From positions 3,348,001 through 3,412,000 of the forward strand of contig OY970294.1 of the NCBI GenBank assembly GCA_963716125.1: DNA of 64,000 nt, given 5' to 3'. Source of the DNA: Acidiluteibacter sp963716125. GTDB lineage: Bacteria; Bacteroidota; Bacteroidia; Flavobacteriales_E; Vicingaceae. The position numbers and the translations under genes were made by a program. Below are positions 7,491-16,377 of the stretch, piece after piece; the stretch's first letter is position 1; each line of letters starts with the position of its first letter. Below the pieces are notes generated by a model. It saw only the letters and a list, made by a program, of their open reading frames with translations, searched no databases and was not told the DNA's origin.

Positions 7491-7937
7491 TCAATAAGAA
7501 ATAAATTCAAATGGAATGCCAGTTACAACACTTAAATCCATTGCACGCTCCAAATTATCTGCATCCCCACTTTGATAAAACCATTTAACAAGAAACCGGT
7601 CTTTAGAGTCGCTGCTCATTTTTAATTGATAAAACAAAAACAAAATTTGCTTGTATGATGCCAAATTAAAATACTCTAAATCAAATGATATCTCAATCTT
7701 CCTTTCGTTATCAGAAGTTAGATCATGCACCCAATTTAAAATAGGTTCGTAAAAACCACTCACATCTGTCAAAACAGATCTACCGCTAAATGTCAAATGT
7801 CCATTAATAGGATTTAACACAACGTGGGGAGAATAATATGTGGGATTAATTTCTAATAAATTCACTTCCAGCCTTTGGTTGAAATAAGCAATTTCACTTA
7901 ATGAACCCAAATATGACAATAAAATAGATAATTTCAA
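7491..7937 (-). CDS. SiaC-like (DUF1987) phosphoprotein
   Basis: 148 residues. The core begins at about residue 23 with LEVNLLEINPTYYSP, followed by GHLTFSGRSVLTDVSGFYEPILNWVHDL and the strand plus helix LEYFNLASYKQILFLFYQL, ending in KWFYQSGDADNLERAMDL. This is the SiaC/DUF1987 pattern (SGRS...FY.PIL.W, YFN.SS). SiaC is a phosphorylated partner of SiaA/SiaB switches that control cyclic-di-GMP in Pseudomonas; in Bacteroidota it often stands alone, as here. The first 22 residues are hydrophobic and unusual, so the real start may be a non-ATG codon further in. It is convergent with the DUF1853 gene. Confidence 0.7.
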   Translation of the reverse strand: MKLSILLSYLGSLSEIAYFNQRLEVNLLEINPTYYSPHVVLNPINGHLTFSGRSVLTDVSGFYEPILNWVHDLTSDNERKIEISFDLEYFNLASYKQILFLFYQLKMSSDSKDRFLVKWFYQSGDADNLERAMDLSVVTGIPFEFISY

Positions 7938-7998
7938 AGAAATATTATACCTACTTCCATTATCCTTAGACTAATTTGTTTTTATTGCCGACCAATCA

Positions 7999-8727
7999 TT
8001 ATAAGCTCATCATATCTTTTAATTTCGCAGCTTGTCTTCGAGAGATTTCTACTTGCTTTCCATTGCTTAATTTAGCTAATAATCCACCGTTAAACCAACT
8101 CTCTACACTACTAATCCACTTTAAATTGATGATATATTTCCGGTTGGCTCGAAAAAATATTTTGCTATCTAACCGTTCTTCTAAATTATTTAATGATTTT
8201 AATATCAATGGTTTATTGTTTTCAAAGTAAACTCTCACATAATTTCCCTCCGATTCAAAAAGACTGATATTCTTTAATTGAACAAACCAACATTTATCGC
8301 CATCTTTCACAAACACCTGATCATTAGCGGCAAAACGGCTCTCTACCTTTTTATCCTTTTCAGTTGCTATTTCTTCTTCTATCTCTTTACCCAGTTTCTG
8401 AATAGTTTCTTTTAAACGATCCTGATCAATTGGTTTCATCAAATAATCAAAGGCATTGACTTCAAAAGCCTTTAAAGCATATTCATCATATGCTGTAGTG
8501 AAAATTACCTTAGGTACCACAGATAATTCCTCTAACATTGCAAAACCATCCTTTCCAGGCATTTGAATATCTAAAAAAATGAGATCAGGATGTAATTCTT
8601 CAATCTTCTCAATCCCCTTTTCAGCATTATTGCATTCCGCCACCACTTCAATGGATGGAAAATCATTCAATAAACTCATCAATTCTTTTCGAGCCAAACG
8701 CTCATCATCAATTATAATTGCTTTCAT
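7999..8727 (-). CDS. LytTR-family response regulator
   Basis: 242 residues. A receiver domain at 1-120 has the acidic pocket DDE at 7-9, the phospho-acceptor Asp53 in FLDIQMPG, and TTAYDEYALKAFEVNAFDYLMKPI with the conserved Thr and Lys. A LytTR DNA-binding domain occupies about 135-240 (NISLFESEGNYVRVYF, FFRANRKYIINL, KQVEISRRQAAKLK). The start overlaps the kinase stop by 4 bp (ATGA), so the pair is translationally coupled. Target genes are not visible, though the nearby divergent beta-barrel gene at 9972 is a candidate. Confidence 0.9.
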   Translation of the reverse strand: MKAIIIDDERLARKELMSLLNDFPSIEVVAECNNAEKGIEKIEELHPDLIFLDIQMPGKDGFAMLEELSVVPKVIFTTAYDEYALKAFEVNAFDYLMKPIDQDRLKETIQKLGKEIEEEIATEKDKKVESRFAANDQVFVKDGDKCWFVQLKNISLFESEGNYVRVYFENNKPLILKSLNNLEERLDSKIFFRANRKYIINLKWISSVESWFNGGLLAKLSNGKQVEISRRQAAKLKDMMSL

Positions 8728-9815
8728 TCTTCTATGCTTTGTGCAAGACCTATTATTTGTTTTGGTATCATTAATTCTACCCTAACTTCGTTTTCATCGC
8801 TGTTGGCAATGGTAAAACTAGCTTCGTTTTCATACAACAACTGTAAGCGTTGTATGGTATTTTTGATACCAAAGGCAGTTCCAGAATCTTTAGTTCTCGA
8901 ATCTGACTTTCTATTATAAGTCCCACTATTAATAATAGTTATGTTTAGTTTTTCGTTTTCAATTTTTACGTTAATTTTTATATGTCCACCTTGGGTCAAA
9001 CTAGAAATTCCATGCTTAATCCCATTTTCCACCAATGTTTGCAGCATTAGAGGAGGTACGGGCCAATTATATGCATTTTCATCAATCGAAAAATCAATGG
9101 TAAGTCGTTCTTCAAATCGAGTTTTTTCTAGCAACAAATAGTCTTGCACCAATTGAATTTCTTCCTTTAAAGGAATCACTTCTTTTTTTCCCAACATCAA
9201 TGAACTTCTCAAAATGTTGGATAATCGGGTAATAGAATCTTTAGCTTTTTTAGGTTCTTCCTCTACCAAAGCTCTAATGCTATTCATTGAATTAAAAATA
9301 AAATGAGGATTCAATTGAGATTTGATTTTATTTAATTCCATCTCATTTCTTGCTGCCTGCCATTTTAAATTTTTAATTTCTTCTTGACGGTAGTTTTGTA
9401 TAAAGTGAAATAAAAAATACAACAACGACCAGAGCATAAATGTAACCGTTTGATTAATCACCGAACGGATCAAATCCAACCAATTGAACACATATTCTTG
9501 ACCTGCAATAATTAAATCAGAAATAAAAGTATGTAATATAAAAAATACCGCACCAAAAAGTACACAAGCAACAATAATTCGTGGTATTAGCTTAATAATT
9601 TGCAGCTTCAACCAATTTAATTTCAAAATAATCTCCCTGTAAAGATGTGAAATCAATATCCCAAGAGTAAATGTAACAAGCAAGTTTGAAATCAATAGTG
9701 CATTTAATTCCACCCCACTTAATTGATTGAGGATACCCATTAGTACTATATATAGCAACCAACCGTATATTTGCGATATCCAATATATATTTTGTTGTTT
9801 AAATTTGAAAATCAT
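8724..9815 (-). CDS. LytS-type sensor histidine kinase
   Basis: 363 residues. Four hydrophobic segments occur in the first 150 residues (for example WLLYIVLMGIL, ALLISNLLVTFTLGIL, IIVACVLFGAVFFIL, MLWSLLYFLFHF). The His_kinase (PF06580) motif KSQLNPHFIFNSMNSIRAL carries the phosphorylated His, followed by an HATPase domain with VPPLMLQTLVENGIKHGI and FGIKNTIQRL. No extracellular sensor domain is visible, so the signal is probably sensed in the membrane. It forms an operon with the LytTR regulator by an ATGA overlap. The ligand is unknown. Confidence 0.9.
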   Translation of the reverse strand: MIFKFKQQNIYWISQIYGWLLYIVLMGILNQLSGVELNALLISNLLVTFTLGILISHLYREIILKLNWLKLQIIKLIPRIIVACVLFGAVFFILHTFISDLIIAGQEYVFNWLDLIRSVINQTVTFMLWSLLYFLFHFIQNYRQEEIKNLKWQAARNEMELNKIKSQLNPHFIFNSMNSIRALVEEEPKKAKDSITRLSNILRSSLMLGKKEVIPLKEEIQLVQDYLLLEKTRFEERLTIDFSIDENAYNWPVPPLMLQTLVENGIKHGISSLTQGGHIKINVKIENEKLNITIINSGTYNRKSDSRTKDSGTAFGIKNTIQRLQLLYENEASFTIANSDENEVRVELMIPKQIIGLAQSIEE

Positions 9816-9971
9816 TTGATTTCAATTAAAATAATTGATGTACCTTTATTCTATATTTTTCAGTAAATTTAATATCAATTTATAAAGCTTAATATAAAAT
9901 ATTTATAAAAGGTAAATTTGGGGTTTAAATGCCCTTTTTGAATCTTTAAAGCAATTTTTCTTTATTAAAAT

Positions 9972-10541
9972 ATGAAAATCTCTACATTACTTTTCTTATC
10001 ACTACTTCTAAGTAGCCTCGCATTAAAATCTCAAGATTATGTAAATGAGGAAGATGATAAAAAACCCGAACCAAAGAAAGAAAATACGACCAAATTAATT
10101 GATCGATTGGTTTTTGGAGGCAATTTTGGAGCAAGTTTTGGCGATTTTACATATGTAGATATTTCACCAAGTGTAGGTTATAGAGTTACAGATGCTTTTA
10201 CTTTAGGAACTGGCATCACTTATACGTATTATAAAAATAATGTTGTACGACCTACATATTCTACCAACTTTTATGGTGGTAGATGGTTCGGTCAATATAC
10301 TTTTTTTGAAAGCATTGTCACTCATGTTGAATATGAATTACTCAACAGAGGAATTTTAGAGAATTTTGGAAGAGAAGAAAGACGGATAAATGTTCATTCT
10401 TTTTTTGTGGGTGGAGGCTATCGCGGTTCAATTGGAAGAAACGCTTACATCAGCTTATTACTATTATATAATTTAAATCAAGGCGTTTATACTCCATATA
10501 CTAATCCTCAATTGAGGGCAGGTTTTGGGTTTGGTTTTTAG
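9972..10541 (+). CDS. Outer-membrane beta-barrel protein, unknown role
   Basis: 189 residues with an N-terminal signal peptide (LLFLSLLLSSLALKSQ). A short acidic and lysine-rich linker (EEDDKKPEPKKE) precedes alternating strands with many aromatic and glycine residues (FGGNFGASFGDFTYVDISP, ending RAGFGFGF). The terminal Phe fits an outer-membrane barrel sorted by the BAM machinery; the size suggests about eight strands. It is divergent from the two-component pair and its stop overlaps the convergent DUF6973 gene by 4 bp. No ligand or partner can be named. Confidence 0.65.
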   Translation: MKISTLLFLSLLLSSLALKSQDYVNEEDDKKPEPKKENTTKLIDRLVFGGNFGASFGDFTYVDISPSVGYRVTDAFTLGTGITYTYYKNNVVRPTYSTNFYGGRWFGQYTFFESIVTHVEYELLNRGILENFGREERRINVHSFFVGGGYRGSIGRNAYISLLLLYNLNQGVYTPYTNPQLRAGFGFGF

Positions 10542-11173
10542 AGAATCACAGTAGGAACCACCACCCTTTCATTTTCCCACTTTCCTTCCCACTTTTTTTG
10601 TGGAATTAAATTTCCTGCATTATCTAATGAAATCTTATTTTCATTTTTCTTAATCATCCATAATTGACCACCATTTATATTTTCATAAATTATTTTGATA
10701 AGTTCTGAATCAGATAATTTTTCATTTTTAACAGTAAATTTAACAGCAATTTGATTGTTCAATAAATCCATCTGCTGACTTGCTTTATCAGGAATGAAAC
10801 CTTCTTCTAACCGATTGTTTTTAAAATCTCTGTAATTTTTCTTTTCATGTGCTACACCTAATTTTAATGCCTTTCTATTTCCAATTTCTTGGGATAATTT
10901 TGCCATCCAATAAGCATGTCTAAAAGCATCCAAAGTTCCACCATTTGCATCATTTCCTACTTTACTTTTGATGCTGTCTAACTCAACTAATTTATTAGCA
11001 GATAAAGATATTTCTAAAGCTTTTTTGGCAATAAATGGATGTGTTATTGCCCATACTTTTTCGGCAAAGCCTAATGTTTTAAACTTTTTAATATTTTGAG
11101 AGTAGATATGTTGGTTGCTCAATAAAACAAAAAATAAAATGAATAATATGCCCTTTGTATTTAATCTACTCAT
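10538..11173 (-). CDS. DUF6973 family secreted protein
   Basis: 211 residues with a signal peptide (GILFILFFVLLSNQHIYSQ). The core has the DUF6973 pattern: NDANGGTLDAFRHAYWMAKLSQEIGNRKALKLGVAHE, where the His and Glu residues resemble a metal or catalytic site. Then follow a helix with KASQQMDLLNNQIAVKF and a C-terminal WMIKKNENKISLD segment. The function is unknown. It overlaps the mtgA-like gene by 8 bp and is translated after it, which suggests a cell-wall related role (inference). Confidence 0.7.
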   Translation of the reverse strand: MSRLNTKGILFILFFVLLSNQHIYSQNIKKFKTLGFAEKVWAITHPFIAKKALEISLSANKLVELDSIKSKVGNDANGGTLDAFRHAYWMAKLSQEIGNRKALKLGVAHEKKNYRDFKNNRLEEGFIPDKASQQMDLLNNQIAVKFTVKNEKLSDSELIKIIYENINGGQLWMIKKNENKISLDNAGNLIPQKKWEGKWENERVVVPTVIL

Positions 11174-11852
11174 CCAATTTCTTCAATAAAGCTACACCAC
11201 CCACATTATACATTTGACCTACAATCCAATACTGCCGAGAACGAACATAAGAAGAAGGATTAGCTATTTTAAATTTAATTGGGTTGGGCAAAACTGCCGC
11301 CATCAATGCTGCTTGAGATTGACTCACTTTTTTTGCATCTTTATTAAAATTAACTATAGCAGATGCTTGCACACCATAAATACCATCTCCTTGCTCAATC
11401 ACATTTAGATAAACTTCTAAAATTCTCTTTTTTGACCAAAAAACTTCAATTAAAAAAGTAAAGTAGGTTTCTAACCCTTTTCTTACCCAAGTTCTCGATG
11501 GAGTTAAAAATACATTTTTGGCTGTTTGCTGACTTATTGTACTGCCTCCTCTTACCTTTTTACCTTTTTTATTATTATCCAATGCTTTTTCAATAGCTTC
11601 TACATCAAAACCAAAATGATCTAAAAATTTTTGATCCTCCGCGGCTATAACTGCGAGTGGCAAATTAGGACTCATTTCATCAAAACTAACCCAATCCTTT
11701 TGAATAGTATTCGATGAATTTTCAAAATATTTCACAATCATGAAGGGTGTGATAGGCGGATTGACAAATTTAAAAAGTAAAACAGAAAAAATAGTCAAGC
11801 CAAAAAATATAAGGATTAACTTTACCGCCCAACGGATAATTTTTTTAAACAT
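11166..11852 (-). CDS. mtgA: Monofunctional peptidoglycan glycosyltransferase
   Basis: 228 residues, the standard size. One transmembrane helix (about 8-28) is followed by a GT51 domain: catalytic Glu in VIAAEDQKFLDHFGFD, the motif RGGSTISQQTAKNVFL, the KGLETYFTFLIE helix, and LEVYLNVIEQGDGIYGVQ. GT51 enzymes polymerise lipid II into glycan strands at the outer face of the inner membrane. There is no transpeptidase domain, which separates it from class A PBPs. It is the first gene of the pair with DUF6973 and is divergent from the cupredoxin gene. Confidence 0.9.
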   Translation of the reverse strand: MFKKIIRWAVKLILIFFGLTIFSVLLFKFVNPPITPFMIVKYFENSSNTIQKDWVSFDEMSPNLPLAVIAAEDQKFLDHFGFDVEAIEKALDNNKKGKKVRGGSTISQQTAKNVFLTPSRTWVRKGLETYFTFLIEVFWSKKRILEVYLNVIEQGDGIYGVQASAIVNFNKDAKKVSQSQAALMAAVLPNPIKFKIANPSSYVRSRQYWIVGQMYNVGGVALLKKLDE

Positions 11853-11909
11853 TTAAGAAGATTTGATGTTGTAAATGTATCACGAATTTTCATTAAATAT
11901 ATAAAAACT

Positions 11910-12428
11910 ATGAATCATTTAAAATCAATTTCATTAGGTGTTTTAGTCCTTTTCTTAATGGCTTGCGGAGGAAACACAGACAGTAAAAAAGAAACTACTG
12001 ACACAACTACTAAAACTGAAAAAGTAGAAGAAAGTAAATCAGAAACACCAGAGCCGGTTGAAATAAAACTAATTGCAAAAGGCGAAAACATGGCAGAAAT
12101 GGCGTTTGAGCCTAAATCCTTAACTGTGGAAGCAGGTCAGGAAGTAACATTGCATTTTACAAATAATTCTTCTGATCCTGCTATGTTGCACAATTTCGTA
12201 TTAATTCCTGAAGGTATTGGTGAAGAAGTAGCAACTGAGGGTATTAAAGCAGGAGCAGATAACGATTACATTCCAGATGATAAGCGAATAATTGCTCATA
12301 CTAAAATCGCTACCAATGGCGAAGAGATAGTTATTACTTTTACTGCTCCAGCAGCAGGAAATTATCATTACATCTGCACTTATCCAGGACATTATCCTGC
12401 TATGGTAGGTAGAATGGTTGTAAACTAA
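11910..12428 (+). CDS. Azurin-like cupredoxin lipoprotein
   Basis: 172 residues. The lipobox LFLMAC puts Cys near residue 19, followed by a Thr/Lys/Glu-rich tether (about 22-55). The cupredoxin fold then shows the copper ligands: His in MLHNFVLIP, and Cys, His and Met in YICTYPGHYPAMVGRM. This is a type I blue-copper site. Such lipoproteins shuttle electrons in the periplasm or handle copper in Bacteroidota. It is a single-gene unit followed by a strong terminator. Confidence 0.85.
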   Translation: MNHLKSISLGVLVLFLMACGGNTDSKKETTDTTTKTEKVEESKSETPEPVEIKLIAKGENMAEMAFEPKSLTVEAGQEVTLHFTNNSSDPAMLHNFVLIPEGIGEEVATEGIKAGADNDYIPDDKRIIAHTKIATNGEEIVITFTAPAAGNYHYICTYPGHYPAMVGRMVVN

Positions 12429-12447
12429 TAGTAAAATAATTAGTCAC

Positions 12448-12489
12448 AAAAAAACCTCCAAAATCTGATTGATTTTGGAGGTTTTTTTT
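12448..12489 (+). terminator. Hairpin terminator of the cupredoxin gene
   Basis: An 11-bp stem (CCTCCAAAATC with GATTTTGGAGG), loop TGATT, is flanked by seven A and eight T. The same hairpin in reverse complement, including the loop, lies at 13533-13571. Confidence 0.85.
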
Positions 12490-12544
12490 AAAATTATTGT
12501 TTATTTTTTATTGTATTTTTATCAGGAACTAACGACTGATAAAT

Positions 12545-13438
12545 ATGAAAAATTTCAGCCCAAATTACTTTCTAATTCTCCTCTTAATTTTTTCTCTTTT
12601 TTTTACTGCTTGTAAGAAAGAAGATGATGCTCCTTGCTGTGATGCCTCCAATCCTGCATGCCCTAATTATGACCCTTGCTTTGGGAAAACTGATGCCGTA
12701 AGTGCAGATTTTGATACTGAAACTAGAGATATCTTTCACTTGCCTTCAGTGAGAATTATTAAATCTGATACATTTTTTGCTCCAGCAAGAATATATTTTG
12801 TAGCTAAAGATTCCACTGCAGATAGCTATCAATGGAAAGTAGGCTCTGACGCAAGAGATTTTATCGAAAAAGAGTTTTATTTAGATTTTGATTGTCCTGA
12901 TATTTTATATCAAAATTTGAATATACAATTAATTTCAGAGCGTTTGATTGATACGAACTGCACTACTATCGAGAAACTACAAGATACTGTAACGAAAAGC
13001 ATTTATTTTGTTACTGAAAAAGAATCTCCTATTTTCGGCGAATTTAGGGGTTATTTGACAAATGACCCTACTAGATTATTTAATATAAAAATTATCCATA
13101 AAAGTAGAGTTTCTAATCCCAATCCTGACCCTTGCTATGGTAATTTATGGCATAGGTATATCTATAATTTAGTAAACGCTGGGTGTTTAAAGCGTTTGCA
13201 AAGTTCTGATGGAGGAGTGTTTAAAGAATTTAATTTTTCACAAACAGCTATTATTGATACTAATACTTGTCAATATCCATTTGGTTATTATGCTACAAAT
13301 TTCACGGATATAAATATGAAATATAATTCTGAACTTAATGAAATTAGAATCAAATTCATTTTCAATTCTTATCCTAGTTCTTCTTCAGGTTTGCCAAGAC
13401 TTGAGCAAGCTATGGAATTTATCGGTACTAAATTGTAA
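12545..13438 (+). CDS. Hypothetical Cys-rich lipoprotein
   Basis: 297 residues, not recognised. The signal peptide ends in the lipobox FFTAC. A Cys-rich stretch follows (PCCDASNPACPNYDPC) and could carry disulfides. The middle (VRIIKSDTFFAPARIYF, then YQWKVGSDAR) resembles a PKD-like strand pattern often found in Bacteroidota surface proteins. No T9SS sorting tail is present. The gene is isolated between two terminators whose cores are inverted copies of each other. The role is unknown; surface-exposed lipoprotein is the safest call. Confidence 0.6.
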   Translation: MKNFSPNYFLILLLIFSLFFTACKKEDDAPCCDASNPACPNYDPCFGKTDAVSADFDTETRDIFHLPSVRIIKSDTFFAPARIYFVAKDSTADSYQWKVGSDARDFIEKEFYLDFDCPDILYQNLNIQLISERLIDTNCTTIEKLQDTVTKSIYFVTEKESPIFGEFRGYLTNDPTRLFNIKIIHKSRVSNPNPDPCYGNLWHRYIYNLVNAGCLKRLQSSDGGVFKEFNFSQTAIIDTNTCQYPFGYYATNFTDINMKYNSELNEIRIKFIFNSYPSSSSGLPRLEQAMEFIGTKL

Positions 13439-13532
13439 ACTAAATACTTGAACAGCCAAAGAGAAATTAGCTGTAAACCAACAAAAACATGAAGTTAAAA
13501 AATTTTTAATGTTTTGCGAAATGCTATTTTAG

Positions 13533-13571
13533 AAAAAACCTCCAAAATCAATCAGATTTTGGAGGTTTTTT
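13533..13571 (-). terminator. Hairpin terminator of the pdh operon
   Basis: The same 11-bp stem as at 12448, with loop AATCA on the plus strand. Read on the minus strand, as transcribed from pdhC, the 27-base core is identical to the terminator of the cupredoxin gene. Confidence 0.8.
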
Positions 13572-13592
13572 ATTTTATTAAATATCTATATT

Positions 13593-15263
13593 TTAAGCCA
13601 ACATTGAAACAGGATTTTCCATCATTTGCTTAAATGTTTGTAGAAATGCAGCACCTGTTGCACCGTCCACAGTTCTATGATCGCATGATAAAGTTACTTT
13701 CATCACATTTCCAACAACTATTTGTCCGTCTTTAACTACAGGAGTTTCCCTAATGGCACCAACTGCCATAATACAAGAGTTGGGTGGATTTACAATAGCT
13801 GTAAATTCTTCAATACCAAACATTCCTAAATTAGAAATAGAAAAAGTACTGCCTTCCCACTCTTGTGGTTGTAATTTTTTGTCTTTAGCTTTCTGAGCCA
13901 ATTCTTTTACCTCAGCGCCAATTTGACTTAATTGCTTTGTATTAGCAAATCTAACTACAGGCACCAATAAACCTTCATCAACAGCTACAGCAACACCTAT
14001 ATTCACATGATGATTAATGCGAATTTTATCGCCTAACCATGATGAGTTAACGTTTGGATGTATTTGTAAAGCCATTGCAGCAGCTTTTACTACCAAATCA
14101 TTAAATGAAATTTTCATTCCTTCTATCGCATTAATAGATTTTCTAGCTTCTATTGCTTTATCCATATCCATTTCTATCGTTAAATAAAAATGAGGTGCCG
14201 TAAATTTACTCTCAGCTAAACGCTTTGCTATAGTTTTACGCATTTGAGAAATTTCTTTTTCTTCGAAATTTTCCTCTCCAGCTGCTGCCACAGCAACTCC
14301 ACTAGCAGGAGGTGCATAATTCTCGATATCTTTCTTAGTTATTCTGCCATTATCACCACTGCCTTTTACAGCAGTTAATTGAATATTTCTATCAGCTGCC
14401 ATTTTCTTAGCCAATGGAGAAGCTTTTATTCTTGAACCATCAGAACTTTCAGTATTTACTGATGCATATGATGGTTTTTCTTTTGAACTTTCTTCATCAT
14501 TCGAAGAGGATGATTTGTCTTTTGAACCTTCAGTATTTGAAGATTTATCATCCGAAGCTTTCTTGTCATCCGAAGCTCCAGCGGAGGAAGACTCATAATT
14601 TTTAATTAAAGCTTCATAATCAGCACCTTTTTCTCCTACAACAGCTAATACAGCATCAACCTTTGCTGATTTACCTTCGGCAACACCTTGGTATAAAACT
14701 ATTCCATCATAAAAAGATTCAAACTCCATTGTAGCTTTATCTGTCTCAATATCTGCTATCAAATCGCCTGAACTTATTTTATCGCCTACTTTCTTATGCC
14801 ATTTTGCGACAGTACCTTCTTTCATGGTATCGCTCAGTTTTGGCATTTTTACAATTGTAGCATCAATCGAAGAAGTATCTATTTTTTCAGATTCTTTTTT
14901 ATCAGATTTCTCTTCCGAAGAATTATCTTCTTTAGATTCATCCTTTGTAGACTCATCATCAGAAGTTTTTTTGTCGGATGAATCATCTGAAGCCCCATTA
15001 GTTAAAAGAGATTCATAATCTTCTCCTTTTTCTCCAATAATAGCCAAAATAGAATCTACTTTTGCCGTTTTTCCTTCGTCAACACCTCTATAAAGTAATA
15101 CACCTTCCTGAAAAGATTCGAACTCCATAGTAGCTTTATCTGTTTCTATATCAGCCAACAAATCACCTTCATTCACTTGTTCACCTACAGATTTATGCCA
15201 TTTTGCTACGGTACCTTCATCCATGGTATCGCTCAATTTTGGTAATTTAATTATTTCTGCCAT
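13593..15263 (-). CDS. pdhC: Pyruvate dehydrogenase E2, dihydrolipoamide acetyltransferase
   Basis: 556 residues. Two tandem lipoyl domains (about 1-85 and 135-220) each carry the lipoylated Lys in ETDKATMEFES. Linkers between and after them are dominated by Ser, Asp, Glu and Lys rather than the usual Ala/Pro. A peripheral-subunit binding domain (about 275-320: KASPLAKKMAADRNI, GSGDNGRITKKDIENY) and the catalytic acyltransferase domain (about 330-556) with the C-terminal HRTVDGATGAAF active site follow. It accepts acetyl groups from E1 and makes acetyl-CoA. It lies 13 bp downstream of pdhA; E1-beta and E3 must be encoded elsewhere. Confidence 0.95.
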   Translation of the reverse strand: MAEIIKLPKLSDTMDEGTVAKWHKSVGEQVNEGDLLADIETDKATMEFESFQEGVLLYRGVDEGKTAKVDSILAIIGEKGEDYESLLTNGASDDSSDKKTSDDESTKDESKEDNSSEEKSDKKESEKIDTSSIDATIVKMPKLSDTMKEGTVAKWHKKVGDKISSGDLIADIETDKATMEFESFYDGIVLYQGVAEGKSAKVDAVLAVVGEKGADYEALIKNYESSSAGASDDKKASDDKSSNTEGSKDKSSSSNDEESSKEKPSYASVNTESSDGSRIKASPLAKKMAADRNIQLTAVKGSGDNGRITKKDIENYAPPASGVAVAAAGEENFEEKEISQMRKTIAKRLAESKFTAPHFYLTIEMDMDKAIEARKSINAIEGMKISFNDLVVKAAAMALQIHPNVNSSWLGDKIRINHHVNIGVAVAVDEGLLVPVVRFANTKQLSQIGAEVKELAQKAKDKKLQPQEWEGSTFSISNLGMFGIEEFTAIVNPPNSCIMAVGAIRETPVVKDGQIVVGNVMKVTLSCDHRTVDGATGAAFLQTFKQMMENPVSMLA

Positions 15264-15276
15264 AATTAATTATATT

Positions 15277-16320
15277 TTAATCTCTTATAAAAGGATAATC
15301 CTCTTGAACATAAACATCTTTGTACAAATCTTCTGCCTTTGGAAATTCAGATTTCTCTGAAAAGTCAACCGATTCCTGTACTTGCTTTTTCACCTTATCT
15401 TGAATTGCTTTCAACTCTTTTTCCGAAGCATATTTTTTTTCTTTAATCACTTTCAATGCATTTTCGATAGGATCTAAAGATTTATAACCTTCTAACTCTT
15501 CTTTGGTTCTGTATTTAGCAGGATCAGACATAGAATGACCTTTATATCGGTATGTTTTCATTTCCAATAAAGTTGGCCCATCACCTTTTCTCGCTCTAGC
15601 AGCAGCTCTTTCAAAAGCTTCATGAACTGGCTCACAAGCCATTCCATCTACTTGCTCACTTGGCATATCAAAAGCAAGACCCAATTTGTGTAATTCAGTT
15701 ACATTTGAAGTACGTTCAACTGAAGTTCCCATTGCATAGTTATTATTTTCTATCACATAAATTACTGGTAACTTCCATGTCATTGCCATATTCAATGCTT
15801 CATGAAAAGCACCTTGACGCACTGCACCATCACCCATGTAACAAACAGTAACATTATCAGTTTTTTGATATTTTTCGGCCAAAGCCAATCCTGCAGCCAA
15901 AGGAATTTGACCACCTACAATACCATGACCACCAAAAAATCTTTTTTCTTTGTCGAACATATGCATAGATCCACCTTTACCCTTAGAGCAACCAGTAACT
16001 TTGCCATACAACTCTGCCATAACTGCATTAGGATGTACGCCTTTTCCTATTGGATGTGCGTGATCTCTGTAAGCTGTAATCATATTATCACTCTCCTTTA
16101 GCGCAGATATTGCACCTGCAACTAAAGCTTCTTGTCCTATGTATAAATGACAGAAACCTCTAATTTTTTGTTGAATATATAATTGACCTGCCTTTTCTTC
16201 AAATTTTCGCATTAAAAGCATGGATTCATACCAATGCAGATAAGTTTCTTTAGAAAATTCTTTTTTCTTGCCTGTCTCTTTCTTCGTTGTTGTTTTCTTT
16301 GATGTTGTTTTTTTAGCCAT
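15277..16320 (-). CDS. pdhA: Pyruvate dehydrogenase E1 component, alpha subunit
   Basis: 347 residues. A Lys/Thr-rich leader (1-25) precedes the thiamine-diphosphate fold: YIGQEALVAGAI, AYRDHAHPIGKG, then the ThDP motif GDGAVRQGAFHEALNMA...NNNYAMGT, and YRYKGHSMSDPAKYR, the loop that carries regulatory serines in other organisms. With E1-beta it decarboxylates pyruvate and transfers acetyl to E2. It is followed closely by pdhC, so it is the first gene of a two-gene operon ending in the terminator at 13533. Confidence 0.95.
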   Translation of the reverse strand: MAKKTTSKKTTTKKETGKKKEFSKETYLHWYESMLLMRKFEEKAGQLYIQQKIRGFCHLYIGQEALVAGAISALKESDNMITAYRDHAHPIGKGVHPNAVMAELYGKVTGCSKGKGGSMHMFDKEKRFFGGHGIVGGQIPLAAGLALAEKYQKTDNVTVCYMGDGAVRQGAFHEALNMAMTWKLPVIYVIENNNYAMGTSVERTSNVTELHKLGLAFDMPSEQVDGMACEPVHEAFERAAARARKGDGPTLLEMKTYRYKGHSMSDPAKYRTKEELEGYKSLDPIENALKVIKEKKYASEKELKAIQDKVKKQVQESVDFSEKSEFPKAEDLYKDVYVQEDYPFIRD

Positions 16321-16377
16321 TACACCGTCTTTAAAAATGGATTACAAATTTATAATATTTGAGCGACTAAAAGGCAC

